This document shows, in pieces, positions 25,776 through 34,690 of a DNA stretch of 60,098 bases. The notes under the pieces were generated by a model that saw only the letters and a list, made by a program, of their open reading frames with translations, made no database searches and was not told the DNA's origin. Made by a program: the position numbers and the translations under genes. Position 1 is the stretch's first letter. Each line of letters begins with the position of its first letter. The stretch is from Planctomycetes bacterium GWF2_41_51 (lineage in GTDB: Bacteria; Planctomycetota; Phycisphaerae; Sedimentisphaerales; UBA12454): positions 1 through 60,098 of the forward strand of contig MHXZ01000015.1 of assembly GCA_001825665.1 (NCBI GenBank), given 5' to 3'.

Positions 25776-28334
25776 TTATGTACTTTCTGTTTGGGTATCT
25801 GTTTCAATATCCGGTTCATCGGCTGCCGCACCTGATGTGGCGACCGGTTCAGGCTGTTTTGCTTTGTCTTCAAATATGCCTTCGAACTTCAAATGGTCTT
25901 CATCCTGCACCGTAATCCTAATGATGTTCTTGCCTTTGAACTCGCCCCGGAGAATATTTTCCGACAGCGTATCCTCGATATACCGCTCTATCGCTCTGCG
26001 GAGAGGACGGGCACCATACTCACTATTATAACCCTTCTCAATCAGGAATTCCTTTGCCGCCTGTTCAATCTCAAGGCTGTAACCCTGCTTAATCAGCCGT
26101 TTGAAAACCTTCTTGAGTTCGTATTCGACAATCGTATTCAAATCTTCGCGGGTCAGCGAATGGAACACAATCACATCGTCGAGCCTGTTCAAAAATTCAG
26201 GCCTGAAGTGCCGCTCAACTTCTTTATGCAGCATATCTTTCATCTTCTCATAATTTGCTTCAGCAGTTTTTTTGCCGAAACCGAACCCGGCCTGATTCTT
26301 AATCAAATCTGCGCCGATGTTGCTTGTCATAATCAATATGACATTTTTGAAATCTATATGTCTGCCGAAACTGTCCGTCAGTCTGCCTTCTTCCATAATC
26401 TGCAAAAGCATATTATAGACATCCGGATGGGCCTTCTCAATTTCGTCAAGCAGCAATACCGCGTACGGTCTGCGTCTGATTCGCTCCGTCAACTGGCCGC
26501 CTTCTTCGAAACCTACATATCCCGGAGGTGCGCCCACAAGTCTGCTGACATTATGTTTTTCCATATACTCGCTCATATCGATTTGGATAAGTGCGTCTTC
26601 ATCGCCGAACATAAATTCAGCGAGCGCCCTTGCGAGCAATGTTTTACCGACACCGCTTGGTCCGATGAATATGAATGAACCCATCGGGCGGTTCGGGTCT
26701 TTCAATCCGCTTCGGCTTCTGCGTACAGATTTGGAAATCGCAACGACAGCTTCTTCCTGGCTGACAACTCTTTTATGCAGTTCGCCTTCGAGGTCGAGCA
26801 GTCTTTGCACTTCCTGTTTTTCAAGCCGTTTAAGCGGAACGCCGGTCATCTTGCTGACAACCTCAGCGATAATTTCAGTATCGACCGTGCCGGTGTTTTC
26901 TTTGTTCTTATCGTACCATTCCTGCTGCATCAGTGCTTTCTTATCGAGCAGCTTCTGGCACTGGTCGCGAAGTGCGGCAGCCTTTTCGTAATCTGCCGTC
27001 TTTACCGCTTCGTCTTTTTCAAGCTGGATTTTTTCAATTTCTTTTTCGACTTCAGCCAGATTCGGCGGCGCCGTCATATTTTTCAATCGCACGCACGCAC
27101 CCGATTCATCGATTACGTCGATAGCCTTATCAGGAAGGCATCTGCCTGTGATATATCTGCTCGAAAGTTCAACCGCCTGGTAAAGAGCTTCATTGCTGAA
27201 ACTTACCCTGTGGTGTGCTTCATAACGATCGCGAAGACCTTTAAGAATTTCAACAGTCTCTTCTTTGCTCGGCGGCTCAACCACGATTGTCTGGAATCTT
27301 CGTTCAAGTGCCGCGTCTTTTTCAATGTATTTTCTATATTCATCGAAGGTCGTAGCGCCGATACACTGTACTTCACCGCGGCTTAATGCCGGCTTCAATA
27401 CGTTCGATGCATCGATAGCGCCTTCAGCGCCGCCCGCACCGACCAGCGTATGAAGCTCATCGACGAAAAGCACAACGTTCTTTGCCCGTTTAACTTCGTT
27501 GATAACCGCTTTAATGCGCTCTTCGAACTGGCCTCTGTATTTTGTTCCCGCGACCATCAATGCAAGGTCAAGCGATACGATTCTCTTATCGCGAAGAATT
27601 TCGGGAACCTGCTTGTCGATGATGCGCTGTGCAAGTCCTTCGACGATCGCCGTTTTACCAACGCCCGCTTCGCCGATAAGTACCGGATTATTTTTTGTCC
27701 TTCTGCAAAGAATCTGCACAAGTCTTTCGATTTCAGTTCTTCTCCCGATAACAGGGTCAAGCTCATCTTCAGCCGCAAGACTGGTCAAATCTCTTCCGAA
27801 ACTATCCAGCGCCGGCGTTCTGCTTTTCTGTGCGCCTGGTTTGCCCGTCATTGTCGGGTCCATCTTCATATCCAGCGAAGGCATACTGTTCTCAACGCCC
27901 GCGCCCAGCAGATTCAAAACTTCCTGCCGAACATCTTCGAGCTTCAGGCCGAGATTCATAAGAACCTGCGCCGCCACTCCCTCAGTCTCACGAAGAAGAC
28001 CGAGCAGCAGATGCTCTGTACCAATATAATTGTGATTAAGCGAACGCGCTTCTTCAATTGCGAATTCGATAACTTTCTTCGCCCTCGGCGTGTGCGGAAG
28101 TTTGCCCATCGTTACCATATCAGGGCCGCTCTTGACGAGCTTTTCAACTTCCAGCCGGAGCTTCTTAATATCCACATCGAGATTTTTAAGGACATTTGCC
28201 CCTACTCCCGAACCTTCTTTTACAAGGCCCAGTAAGATGTGTTCTGTCCCGATGTATTCGTGGTTAAAACGCTGTGCTTCCTGATTTGCAAGCGCCATTA
28301 CCTTTCTTGCTCTGTCTGTAAACCGTTCAAACAT
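25776..28334 (-). CDS. clpC: ATP-dependent Clp protease ATPase subunit ClpC
   Basis: An 852-residue AAA+ unfoldase that feeds proteins to ClpP. Order: two Clp-N repeats (1-145; [16 protein letters not shown], then the second copy), first AAA module with GEAGVGKTA near residue 220 and a UVR-like helical insertion ([17 protein letters not shown] near 450), second AAA module with GPSGVGKT near 558, and a D2-small domain. The UVR/middle insertion separates ClpC from ClpB, which has a longer coiled coil. The acidic C-terminal tail ([19 protein letters not shown]) is specific to this lineage. GAGG lies nine bases before the ATG. No ctsR or mcsAB neighbours are present. Monocistronic, ending at a clear terminator. 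Confidence 0.95.
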   Translation of the reverse strand: MFERFTDRARKVMALANQEAQRFNHEYIGTEHILLGLVKEGSGVGANVLKNLDVDIKKLRLEVEKLVKSGPDMVTMGKLPHTPRAKKVIEFAIEEARSLNHNYIGTEHLLLGLLRETEGVAAQVLMNLGLKLEDVRQEVLNLLGAGVENSMPSLDMKMDPTMTGKPGAQKSRTPALDSFGRDLTSLAAEDELDPVIGRRTEIERLVQILCRRTKNNPVLIGEAGVGKTAIVEGLAQRIIDKQVPEILRDKRIVSLDLALMVAGTKYRGQFEERIKAVINEVKRAKNVVLFVDELHTLVGAGGAEGAIDASNVLKPALSRGEVQCIGATTFDEYRKYIEKDAALERRFQTIVVEPPSKEETVEILKGLRDRYEAHHRVSFSNEALYQAVELSSRYITGRCLPDKAIDVIDESGACVRLKNMTAPPNLAEVEKEIEKIQLEKDEAVKTADYEKAAALRDQCQKLLDKKALMQQEWYDKNKENTGTVDTEIIAEVVSKMTGVPLKRLEKQEVQRLLDLEGELHKRVVSQEEAVVAISKSVRRSRSGLKDPNRPMGSFIFIGPSGVGKTLLARALAEFMFGDEDALIQIDMSEYMEKHNVSRLVGAPPGYVGFEEGGQLTERIRRRPYAVLLLDEIEKAHPDVYNMLLQIMEEGRLTDSFGRHIDFKNVILIMTSNIGADLIKNQAGFGFGKKTAEANYEKMKDMLHKEVERHFRPEFLNRLDDVIVFHSLTREDLNTIVEYELKKVFKRLIKQGYSLEIEQAAKEFLIEKGYNSEYGARPLRRAIERYIEDTLSENILRGEFKGKNIIRITVQDEDHLKFEGIFEDKAKQPEPVATSGAAADEPDIETDTQTEST

Positions 28335-28893
28335 AATTATTTACCTCATTTGCTGTTTTTTGTCGCCCTCGCAGGAGGGATTTCAACGTTGTATTCTAAA
28401 TCTTAAACCTTAAATTATCAATCATTAACCAGTTTACTATATGTTTTTATCGCCGTATTGTTCACTTGTCCCGTATCTATTTCGGCTTTGCCGATTGCTG
28501 AAATACGCTGCGAAAACCGAATCTTAAAATTTATAACTTTCTGCATCTTTTAAAATAGATGCGATTATGGGACTTACTTGTCCCGTACCTATTTCATTTT
28601 TCTATTATGTCTCCAATACCTGCCGGTATTTTTCAATTTATCGGTTTTTATAATCCTTAACCCTGAAAAATAGGTGCGGGATAGGACTATTTGCCTACAT
28701 CCTATTAACTATTAGGCGCTAATTAGCGACAAGCACACAAAGTTATCGACAAAAAAAGATGCCAACTGAATAAAAAATGCCGTCTTTTTAAATGCTTTTT
28801 TGCTTAATAAAGATATATGCCATCTATATTTGTTTGTCCGAACTTTTCCCGCTTTTCATTCCATTCTCACAAATTTTATATATAATCCCAAAT
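28335..28893. repeat. Spacer with three copies of an ACTTGTCCCGTA-type repeat
   Basis: The clpC-SGNH spacer contains CACTTGTCCCGTATCTATTT (28463-28482), TACTTGTCCCGTACCTATTT (28575-28594) and an inverted relative AAATAGGTGCGGGATAGGAC (28668-28687). The second and third copies are inverted and could pair over about 75 bases. The first two lie on the minus-strand transcript leader of clpC, so they may influence its expression. Nothing else recognisable. Confidence 0.55.
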
Positions 28894-29871
28894 ATGGAAA
28901 AGATGAAACCATTATTTAAAACCTATGCCAAATACCTGAAATTTTTTGCTGCCGCTGTTTTCATAATCGTTTTTTCTCTTTCTGCATTTCTTTATTTCAA
29001 TTTTTATCTTACCCAAGGCACCGGCCCCGCAGGCTCGCAAATCCCGGCGGAAAATTTCAAACATATCTGGAGCGAGCAGAAAATTCTGCTTCTCGGAATA
29101 GGCGACAGCATCACCGATGGCTTTGGCGCACCGGCCGGTTATTCGTATTTTGATAGATTGATAGCCAACCCTCCCGATGACAGTTGCGATATCAAAGGCA
29201 AAAATCTTTCAGTTGTATTTCCAAATCTTACAGCAAATAATATTGCAGTCTCTCATACAGTTTCCAGGCAGCACCTGAAAGTTATACAAAATTTTCCTGT
29301 TCAGCCTGATGATGTAATGGGAATCATTGTCATGACAACAGGGGGCAATGATTTGATACACAGCTATGGCAGGTCAGCTCCTAAAGAATGTGCAATGTAT
29401 GGTGCTTCTCTCGAAATAGCAAAACCATGGATAGATAATTTCAAAATTCGACTTGATGAAATGATTACCGGCATAACGGAAAAATTCCCCGGCGGATGTC
29501 GAATATTTTTAGCGAATATTTATGACCCCAGCGACGGCACCGGAAACACAAACGAATTATTTACTGGTTTGCCGCATTGGCCTGATGGATTATTGATTTT
29601 AGCTGAATATAATAAAATAATTTCAGATTGTGCCGATAGTTTTGATAATGTCCATCTGATTGATATATACACCCCGTTCCTCGGCCATGGCATTCAATGT
29701 AAAAAGTTCTGGCTGAAAAACTATCATTTCGATGACCCGCATTACTGGTACTATATGAATATCGAAGACCCAAACCCAAGAGGCTACGATGCTATTAGAA
29801 GATTATTCTTGTTAGAAATGATCAAAACCTTCACCACCAATAACCACAACTCATCCGAGCCGCGAGCGTAA
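28894..29871 (+). CDS. SGNH/GDSL-family lipase-esterase-like hydrolase
   Basis: A 325-residue protein with an N-terminal membrane anchor or signal (YLKFFAAAVFIIVFSLSAFLY) and an extracytoplasmic SGNH domain: block I LLGIGDSITDGFG (about 70-82; nucleophile Ser), block III TTGGND (about 150), and block V with DDPHYWYY and DPNPRGYDAI near residue 290-310. Substrate unknown; relatives act on acylated sugars or lipids. ATG 28894 has no good ribosome site; TATAAT lies at 28881-28886, so a leaderless transcript is possible. An ATG nine bases later is an alternative. The C-terminal codons (EPRA) and stop fall in a CGAGCCGCGAGCGTAAGCG-type sequence, which resembles an intergenic repeat. Confidence 0.75.
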   Translation: MEKMKPLFKTYAKYLKFFAAAVFIIVFSLSAFLYFNFYLTQGTGPAGSQIPAENFKHIWSEQKILLLGIGDSITDGFGAPAGYSYFDRLIANPPDDSCDIKGKNLSVVFPNLTANNIAVSHTVSRQHLKVIQNFPVQPDDVMGIIVMTTGGNDLIHSYGRSAPKECAMYGASLEIAKPWIDNFKIRLDEMITGITEKFPGGCRIFLANIYDPSDGTGNTNELFTGLPHWPDGLLILAEYNKIISDCADSFDNVHLIDIYTPFLGHGIQCKKFWLKNYHFDDPHYWYYMNIEDPNPRGYDAIRRLFLLEMIKTFTTNNHNSSEPRA

Positions 29872-29915
29872 GCGACCGGTAAGTTGTTCTGGTTTCCTAA
29901 GCTGCGCCAGTTCTG

Positions 29916-29949
29916 CCCTGTAGGATTATGTTTTTAATCCGTATCAGGG
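29916..29949. repeat. CCCTGTAGGAT hairpin repeat, copy 1
   Basis: CCCTGTAGGATT, then ATGTTTTT, then AATCCGTATCAGGG: an imperfect stem with a variable loop. Related copies are at 31763-31796 and 32077-32106. Confidence 0.6.
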
Positions 29950-30040
29950 TTATGGAGCGGTAGTTTTTTTTAATTTTCTACAATCTTTTGTAGATTACAA
30001 ATCGATTTGTGTTTTGCAAGAATGTGTCATTCTCCATAAG

Positions 30041-30061
30041 CCCCCAAGTTCATCTTGGGGG
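30041..30061. terminator. Perfect 8-pair hairpin, bidirectional-terminator-like
   Basis: CCCCCAAG (30041-30048), loop TTCAT, CTTGGGGG (30054-30061), followed by TTAATAAAAAA. Could terminate plus-strand read-through from the SGNH gene; the following T content is low, so strength is uncertain. Confidence 0.4.
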
Positions 30062-30472
30062 TTAATAAAAAATCCGACCGCCAGGGGGCTCATTCCGTTT
30101 TCCCGGGCGGGGTTTTTCCCTGTCGCCCCAGACTGTGGTCATTGCGAGGCCACAGCCGAAGCAATCTCAATTTCCCTGCCGCCCAAATCATTCATACTTA
30201 TCCGTTTTTGGGGGTTCGTAAAAACCTTTCATCCGAAATGCCCCAATGGTCAGACACGTCCCGAACTGTCCGATTTGCTTTCTTCTGTTTTTCTCCCCTT
30301 GAATTTCTCCAAAAATATAATATACTTTATCCACTTCAATTAATAACAGGAGTGTTATTTTTGTGAGCAATATTTATGTCAGATGCTCCAAAAACAAATA
30401 CATTAATAATGGGAAGAGAATCAGTGATAATTGTGTTGCAATTGTTATGTTAAATCTTAAGTGCCACAAAGT

Positions 30473-31516
30473 ATGAATAAGAATACAGTATATGTTATTG
30501 GTGCTGGCGCAAGCAAAGAGGCTAATTTGCCAACTGGACATGAGCTTAAGCGTGAAATCTCTGACCTTCTAGATATACGATTTGATGAAATGTGGCGACA
30601 AAAAAGCGGAGATTACCTAATAACAGAAGCTTTGTATGAACTTGTTAAACAACCTAATGGTCAAGGTGGCAATATTAAGCCTTATCTACAAGAGGCTTGG
30701 CATATACGAGACGCTCTGCCACAAGCTATTTCGATAGACAATTTTATTGATGCTCACCGAGATAATGACAAAATAACCATATGTGGGAAATTAGCGATAG
30801 TCATATCAATATTAAATGCTGAAAAAAGTAGCCTTCTTTATTTTCAAAGGTCTCAAAAAACTTCAACTATTTCTTTTAGCTACTTGGAAGCAACTTGGTA
30901 TTTGCCTTTTTTTCAAATGCTTACTGAGAACTGTGCAAAGGCCGATCTTAAGGACAGATTTCTATCAATAAGTCTTATTGTTTTTAATTATGATAGATGC
31001 ATTGAACATTTTATGTATCATGCTTTGCGAAACTACTATAGAGTTTCAAATGATGAAGCTGTTGAGTTAATAAGGTGTATAAATATCTATCACCCATATG
31101 GAAGCATCGGCTCTTTACCATGGCTTGCTAGCAATGACTCTATTGAATTTGGAGCAGATATAGATAAAGTCCAGCTACTACAGCTATCTAAAAAAATAAA
31201 AACATTTGCAGAAGGAACGGATCCCAATTCCAGCGACATAACAGCAATTAAAAAACTTATGGAGCAAGCAAAAAGATTAGTTTTTATAGGATTTGCCTTT
31301 CATAAGTTGAATATGCAACTTATAGCTCTAGATACGGAAAGCAAAGAGTTTCCTCTAAAATGCTATGCAACAACTTTCAATATCTCAAAAAGCGATGAAG
31401 AAATTATCCGTGACCAAATAAAGGAGCTATATAACAATGCTATAATTGATACGCGAATGGCTAATATTGAATGCGCAAAGTTCTTTTCTGAGTTTTGGAG
31501 AAGCTTGTCTTTTTAA
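30473..31516 (+). CDS. SIR2-like defence-type protein
   Basis: A 347-residue protein with the layout of standalone SIR2-like (defence-associated sirtuin) proteins: nucleotide-binding opening VYVIGAGASKEANLPTG (G10-A-G-A-S14), FNYD near residue 171-174 (the NYD motif), and HPYG with H207, where SIR2 proteins have the catalytic histidine; later KRLVFIGFAF resembles the IGYS strand. Family members typically cleave NAD+ during abortive infection. No partner gene (for example TIR or argonaute) lies beside it, so it may act alone. GTG 30461 would add four residues; ATG 30473 is preferred. Codons are more AT-rich than housekeeping neighbours, suggesting transfer. Confidence 0.75.
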   Translation: MNKNTVYVIGAGASKEANLPTGHELKREISDLLDIRFDEMWRQKSGDYLITEALYELVKQPNGQGGNIKPYLQEAWHIRDALPQAISIDNFIDAHRDNDKITICGKLAIVISILNAEKSSLLYFQRSQKTSTISFSYLEATWYLPFFQMLTENCAKADLKDRFLSISLIVFNYDRCIEHFMYHALRNYYRVSNDEAVELIRCINIYHPYGSIGSLPWLASNDSIEFGADIDKVQLLQLSKKIKTFAEGTDPNSSDITAIKKLMEQAKRLVFIGFAFHKLNMQLIALDTESKEFPLKCYATTFNISKSDEEIIRDQIKELYNNAIIDTRMANIECAKFFSEFWRSLSF

Positions 31517-31762
31517 GTAAACTGAATAATTAAATAATTAGGGATAGCCACCTATTTTTTTCTGTATTAAAAAGAATTTTAATTTGATATCCCCGCCGAA
31601 GTGCCTGCCCTGAGCGAAACCCCTTTTTGGGTCAGTTCAAAATAATCAGAGTAATCAGTGCCATCAGTGATTAAATTATCTTGGTTCTTCTTTTCGGTCT
31701 GTCCTCATGCTTTTACACTTTCAATTTAAACTTTAAACTACATTCGGGGCCTGCCCTGCTTG

Positions 31763-31796
31763 CCCTGTAGGATTGACTTTGTCAATCGTATCGGGG
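31763..31796. repeat. CCCTGTAGGAT hairpin repeat, copy 2
   Basis: CCCTGTAGGATTGACTTTGT-CAATCGTATCGGGG; the arms GATTGAC and GTCAATC pair exactly and extend the stem. Same family as 29916-29949 and 32077-32106. Confidence 0.6.
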
Positions 31797-32076
31797 TGAG
31801 ATGTACCATTACATACCATGCGGATTATCATAAATTTGTTGAGACATTTTATTTCAATTATTCTTGAAGAAATCTTATCGGGGTGGCTAAAAATTTTCGT
31901 GAAAATTCGTGTCGGAGCGAAGCGTTGGAGCCGAAGCGGAAACCCCGATTCTTTTGGATTTTGTTGCCTTGAAAACAAAATCAGAGGGGGTGAATTCGTG
32001 GTTAATTTTTCCGCGTAATCTGCGTCATCAGTGATTTAATTCTTTCCGCCATTCGGCGGGTTCCTCAACTTTCTTG

Positions 32077-32106
32077 CCCTGTAAGATGCTTTGCATCATA
32101 CCGGGG
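32077..32106. repeat. CCCTGTAGGAT hairpin repeat, copy 3
   Basis: CCCTGTAAGATGCTTTGCAT-CATACCGGGG. ATGC pairs with GCAT across a two-base TT loop; a shorter but clearly related member of the family. Confidence 0.55.
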
Positions 32107-32133
32107 TCAATCTTCATACTTCAATCTTAAATT

Positions 32134-32205
32134 ATCTTTTTGGTTCTTCATGATCCTTCGTGTTTCGGAGTTTACCCTCGCGCATGCGGGGGTGTTTCAA
32201 ATACC
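32134..32205. repeat. ~72-bp direct repeat, left copy
   Basis: Begins ATCTTTTTGGTTCTTC and includes TTCGTGTTTCGGAGTTTACC and CTCGCGCATGCGGG. Aligns with 32855-32926 with only a few differences. The two copies flank the GxxExxY gene and the four-armed inverted repeat. Confidence 0.7.
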
Positions 32206-32310
32206 GTGTTGCGGGGCCTGTCCTCGCGCGAACGCGGTGGTGGTTAAAACTAAAATTGCAAAAACTAAAAATTCCATTTATAATGACTTCATCATTTAAG
32301 GAATTGTGAA

Positions 32311-32682
32311 ATGGAATTCGATCAGATTTCAAATCGGGTAATTGGATGTGCCATTGATGTTCATAAGAGTTTAGACCCCGGTTTACTTGAATCTGCGTAT
32401 GAGAAATGTTTATCATTTGAATTGACTAATGCTGGCATATCGCACGATGTTCAGCAGGAGTTGCCGGTTGAATATAAAGGTATGAAATTAGACTGTGGTT
32501 ATAGAACGGATATTATAATTGAGAATGAACTGGTAATTGAACTTAAAACTGTTGATAAAATATTACCGATTCACGAAGCGCAGCTTCTTACATATATGAA
32601 GCTTTCAGGAATTAGAGCTGGTTTGCTGATCAATTTCAATGTTTGCAAATTAAAGGATGGCATTAAAAGGTTTGTCTTATAA
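32311..32682 (+). CDS. GxxExxY protein
   Basis: A 123-residue protein with the signature motif GLLESAY (residues 29-35), and the conserved strands AIDVHKSLDPG, QQELPVEYKG, DIIIENELVIELKTVDKILP and AQLLTYMKLSGIRAGLLINF. These define the GxxExxY family (Pfam PF13366), whose fold resembles PD-(D/E)XK nucleases (here DIII-x8-IELK). Function unknown; such genes are often found inside mobile or intervening sequences. AAGGA lies eight bases before the ATG. The gene sits between two ~72-bp direct repeats and next to a large inverted repeat, so it may be a mobile cassette. Confidence 0.85.
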   Translation: MEFDQISNRVIGCAIDVHKSLDPGLLESAYEKCLSFELTNAGISHDVQQELPVEYKGMKLDCGYRTDIIIENELVIELKTVDKILPIHEAQLLTYMKLSGIRAGLLINFNVCKLKDGIKRFVL

Positions 32683-32728
32683 TCTTCACATCATACTTCA
32701 TTTTTTCCCATAAAAAATAAAACGTTTC

Positions 32729-32856
32729 ATTGCTTCAAGGCAAAACCTCTTCGGGGTAATAATTTCAAAAACATAATCACGGACGAAGCTCGCTTAGGGA
32801 GTGATTATTTTTGAAATGATTTTAGGCTCGATTTATCGAGACTGCCTTGAAGCAAT
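32729..32856. repeat. 128-nt four-armed inverted repeat element
   Basis: Outer arms ATTGCTTCAAGGCA (32729-32742) and TGCCTTGAAGCAAT (32843-32856) pair perfectly over 14 bases. Inside, ATTTCAAAAACATAATCAC (32762-32780) pairs with GTGATTATTTTTGAAAT (32801-32817) with a two-base bulge. Between outer and inner stems are two small hairpins, CCTC-TTC-GGGG (about 32746-32756) on the left and CTCGAT-TT-ATCGAG (32827-32840) on the right, giving a four-way-junction shape. A miniature inverted-repeat element or a structured RNA are both possible. No coding potential. Confidence 0.75.
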
Positions 32857-32926
32857 CTTTTTGGTTCTTCGTGTTCCTTCGTGTTTCGGAGTTTACCCTC
32901 GCGCAGGCGGGGGGTGGTTCAAATAT
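32855..32926. repeat. ~72-bp direct repeat, right copy
   Basis: Second copy of 32134-32205, starting inside the last bases of the inverted repeat and ending in TGGTTCAAATATCG. Highly similar including the CGGAGTTTACCCTCGCGCA segment. Confidence 0.7.
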
Positions 32927-32969
32927 CGTCTCTCGCACCTGCCCCCGCAGCCTTCGGGCAAGGTGGGTG

Positions 32970-33389
32970 TCAATTTTCAATCTTATTACGTTTTTCTCTT
33001 CTTCTTTCCGCAAGTACCGCCAGTATTTTTGACGCGGTTTCCGGCTCTATTTGCATTTCGGGTTTTTCCTCGAATTGCAGATTTATTTCTTTGTCATTCT
33101 GTAATTCCACCAATGTCAGACATGCCTTTCTGCTTACATCTTCATTTTCACTGCTGCACAGTTGAAGCAGCCGTGTCGTTACGACCGGCATAAGTTTTGC
33201 CAGTAAAATCTGGTTTGCCAGTTTTGCCGTTTCGATTTTGTTTGTAACTTTCGATATGAAGTGTTTATCTGCCAGCCATCTTCGCCATGTCTGTTCTGAA
33301 ACATTATTGTCTTCAAGGACTTTTTTTTCGCCTTCATTTCCTTCGAATAATTCCCGGATCACTTTCAATTGTTTTTCTCTGCTTCGCAT
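32970..33389 (-). CDS. HTH protein resembling phage terminase small subunit
   Basis: A 139-residue, highly charged helical protein. An N-terminal helix-turn-helix-like stretch (KKVLEDNNVSEQTWRRWLAD, residues 22-41) is followed by a helical region (LMPVVTTRLLQLCSSENEDV) and a basic tail (AERRREKRNKIEN). The order of short HTH, then T.RLL.L, then an acidic/basic tail is reminiscent of phBC6A51-type / terminase small subunit-like phage proteins; this is a weak resemblance. CAGGAG nine bases before the ATG supports it as a real gene. No large terminase or other phage genes are near, so it may be a remnant. Confidence 0.5.
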   Translation of the reverse strand: MRSREKQLKVIRELFEGNEGEKKVLEDNNVSEQTWRRWLADKHFISKVTNKIETAKLANQILLAKLMPVVTTRLLQLCSSENEDVSRKACLTLVELQNDKEINLQFEEKPEMQIEPETASKILAVLAERRREKRNKIEN

Positions 33390-33828
33390 CTTAAATTCTC
33401 CTGACTTACTGATAACTGATAACCGATAACTGATAATAAATATGTCTTTCCATAATTAAGACAAAACTTGCGCGCAATCACACATTTTTAAATATTTTTT
33501 TTGGGAATTTTCATAACTCCTTATTGTGAAAGCACCGTCATTGCGAGGAGTTTTTGTGGCTTTTTAGCCCAAAAACGACGAAGCAATCTCAGTTCTTCGA
33601 ATTATTAGAGGCTTCCATAATTTTTTTGATTTTTTTCTTCGCGCAAGTTTCCCCTTGCGCAAATTCAGGATTGTTTTTATGGGAAGGTAAGGCGACTTAG
33701 GGCATTCATTAAGTTGTGAATTTTGCCCCACTTTGCTTCGCTTTTTTTTCACTCCTCTTCACTTTTTTATCACTTTTTTACGCTTTATTTCGCTTTTTAG
33801 CGGCACTTTTCGTTCGATTTATCGGGGG
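33390..33828. repeat. Gene-poor spacer with small tandem and inverted repeats
   Basis: Contains a tandem GATAACTGATAACCGATAAC stretch (33409-33437), a TCATTGCGAGGAG...ACGAAGCAATCTCA element (33539-33594; relative of about 30139-30170), and a GCGCAAG-TTTCCC-CTTGCGC hairpin (33641-33660). T-rich CACTTTTTTA-type runs precede the stop of the polyprenyl synthetase. No supported gene. Confidence 0.55.
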
Positions 33829-34689
33829 CTAAACGATTGATATTGTTAAATCTTTTAAGGCGTTTGCGGCGGGTTCGGCAGCAAAAATATTTAGTGAGGA
33901 CAGCGCTTTTTCGCGGTATTCAGCTATTTTTGATTTTGTAAAATCGATACTTTTTAGAATCGGCAAAGTTGGTATTTTGTTTTCGAAATCTCTTCCCGCG
34001 GTTTTTCCGGTGTTGACTTCTGCGCCGAAAACATCGCTTAAATCATCTGCAATCTGAAATGCCATTCCGAGATTTAAACCGAAGTCGTATAAGGCTTTAC
34101 ATGATTTTTCATCGGCATTGGAAATTATTCCACCAAGCAGTGCGCTGTTTGCGAAGAAGACCGCGGTTTTCTTTTCGATAATATTCAGATAATCATCGAC
34201 ACTGATTTTGAAATCGCCTCGGCAGGCACTTTCAAGCATTTCGCCAAGACAAACTATTTCGGCGGTTTCGGCAAGGATTTTGTTTATATCATTTCTCTCA
34301 AGAGATGTGGTAATTGAAAAAGCGCGGCTTAGAAGGAAATCGCCGAGCAGAACGGCTAAGTTCTGGCCCCATAAAGAGTTGGCAGTCGGCTGATGTCTGC
34401 GAAATAAGCTATTGTCGATTACATCATCGTGTAAAAGGGTCGCAGCGTGAATCATTTCAACTACAGCGGCGACAGTGATATGCAGGGGATTTATTTGGCA
34501 AAAAATTTTGCCGGACAAAAGCAGTACCGATGAACGCAGCATTTTGCCCTGACGATTCCTGATATAATCCATGAATTCACAAAGCTTTGCGTCAGAACAC
34601 TGAATCTGATTCGACAGGAAATCACGAGTCTGTGCGAGCTGGTCGGCTATGAGCGCAGAGTAACCGGATGTTGATTTTTGATCTGACAT
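33829..34689 (-). CDS. Polyprenyl diphosphate synthase (trans-type)
   Basis: A 286-residue isoprenyl chain-elongating enzyme using IPP plus an allylic primer. First aspartate-rich motif HDDVIDNS with D88-D89-x2-D92, and second DDLSD (D215-D216-x2-D219) complete the Mg2+-diphosphate sites. GKMLRS and a basic motif around FRRHQPTAN also match. The product length cannot be read from sequence: geranylgeranyl, heptaprenyl or octaprenyl (quinone side chain) are all possible. The open frame extends upstream, but it would overlap ilvE; ATG 34689, one base beyond the ilvE stop, is preferred. Last gene of lolD-ilvE-polyprenyl operon. Confidence 0.88.
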   Translation of the reverse strand: MSDQKSTSGYSALIADQLAQTRDFLSNQIQCSDAKLCEFMDYIRNRQGKMLRSSVLLLSGKIFCQINPLHITVAAVVEMIHAATLLHDDVIDNSLFRRHQPTANSLWGQNLAVLLGDFLLSRAFSITTSLERNDINKILAETAEIVCLGEMLESACRGDFKISVDDYLNIIEKKTAVFFANSALLGGIISNADEKSCKALYDFGLNLGMAFQIADDLSDVFGAEVNTGKTAGRDFENKIPTLPILKSIDFTKSKIAEYREKALSSLNIFAAEPAANALKDLTISIV

Positions 34690-34690
34690 T

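Larger units (their letters stand above)
29872..30472. repeat. Repeat-filled spacer before the SIR2-like gene
   Basis: No believable ORF. Contains a CCCTGTAGGATT hairpin (29916-29949), a CCCCCAAG-TTCAT-CTTGGGGG hairpin (30041-30061), and a TCATTGCGAGGC...GAAGCAATCTCA element (about 30139-30170). The SIR2-like gene begins just beyond. A tiny 25-codon ORF near 30376 is too short to support. Confidence 0.6.
31517..32310. repeat. Repeat-rich spacer before the GxxExxY gene
   Basis: Contains CCCTGTAGGAT-type hairpin copies at 31763-31796 and 32077-32106, CGTAATCTGCGTCATCAGTGATT (32016-32038; fragment of the element between leuA and leuC), and a TTGGTTCTTC...TTCGTGTTTCGGAGTTTACC element (32134-32205) that recurs at 32855-32926. 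No gene-like ORF. The G+C and repeat content suggest degraded insertion sites. Confidence 0.6.

Noticed and set aside
30014-30366. Overlapping ORFs of 103-109 codons upstream of the SIR2-like gene
   Set aside because: They run through hairpins and dispersed repeats, with Pro/Ser/Phe-rich products and no family; repeat-derived.
32801-33193. Several 60-130 codon frames on the plus strand opposite the HTH protein
   Set aside because: Shadows of the minus-strand gene and of the repeat elements; no ribosome sites.
33409-33437. Tandem GATAACTGATAA-type repeats considered as a CRISPR remnant
   Set aside because: Units are 7-14 bases, without spacers, without cas genes; a simple tandem repeat.
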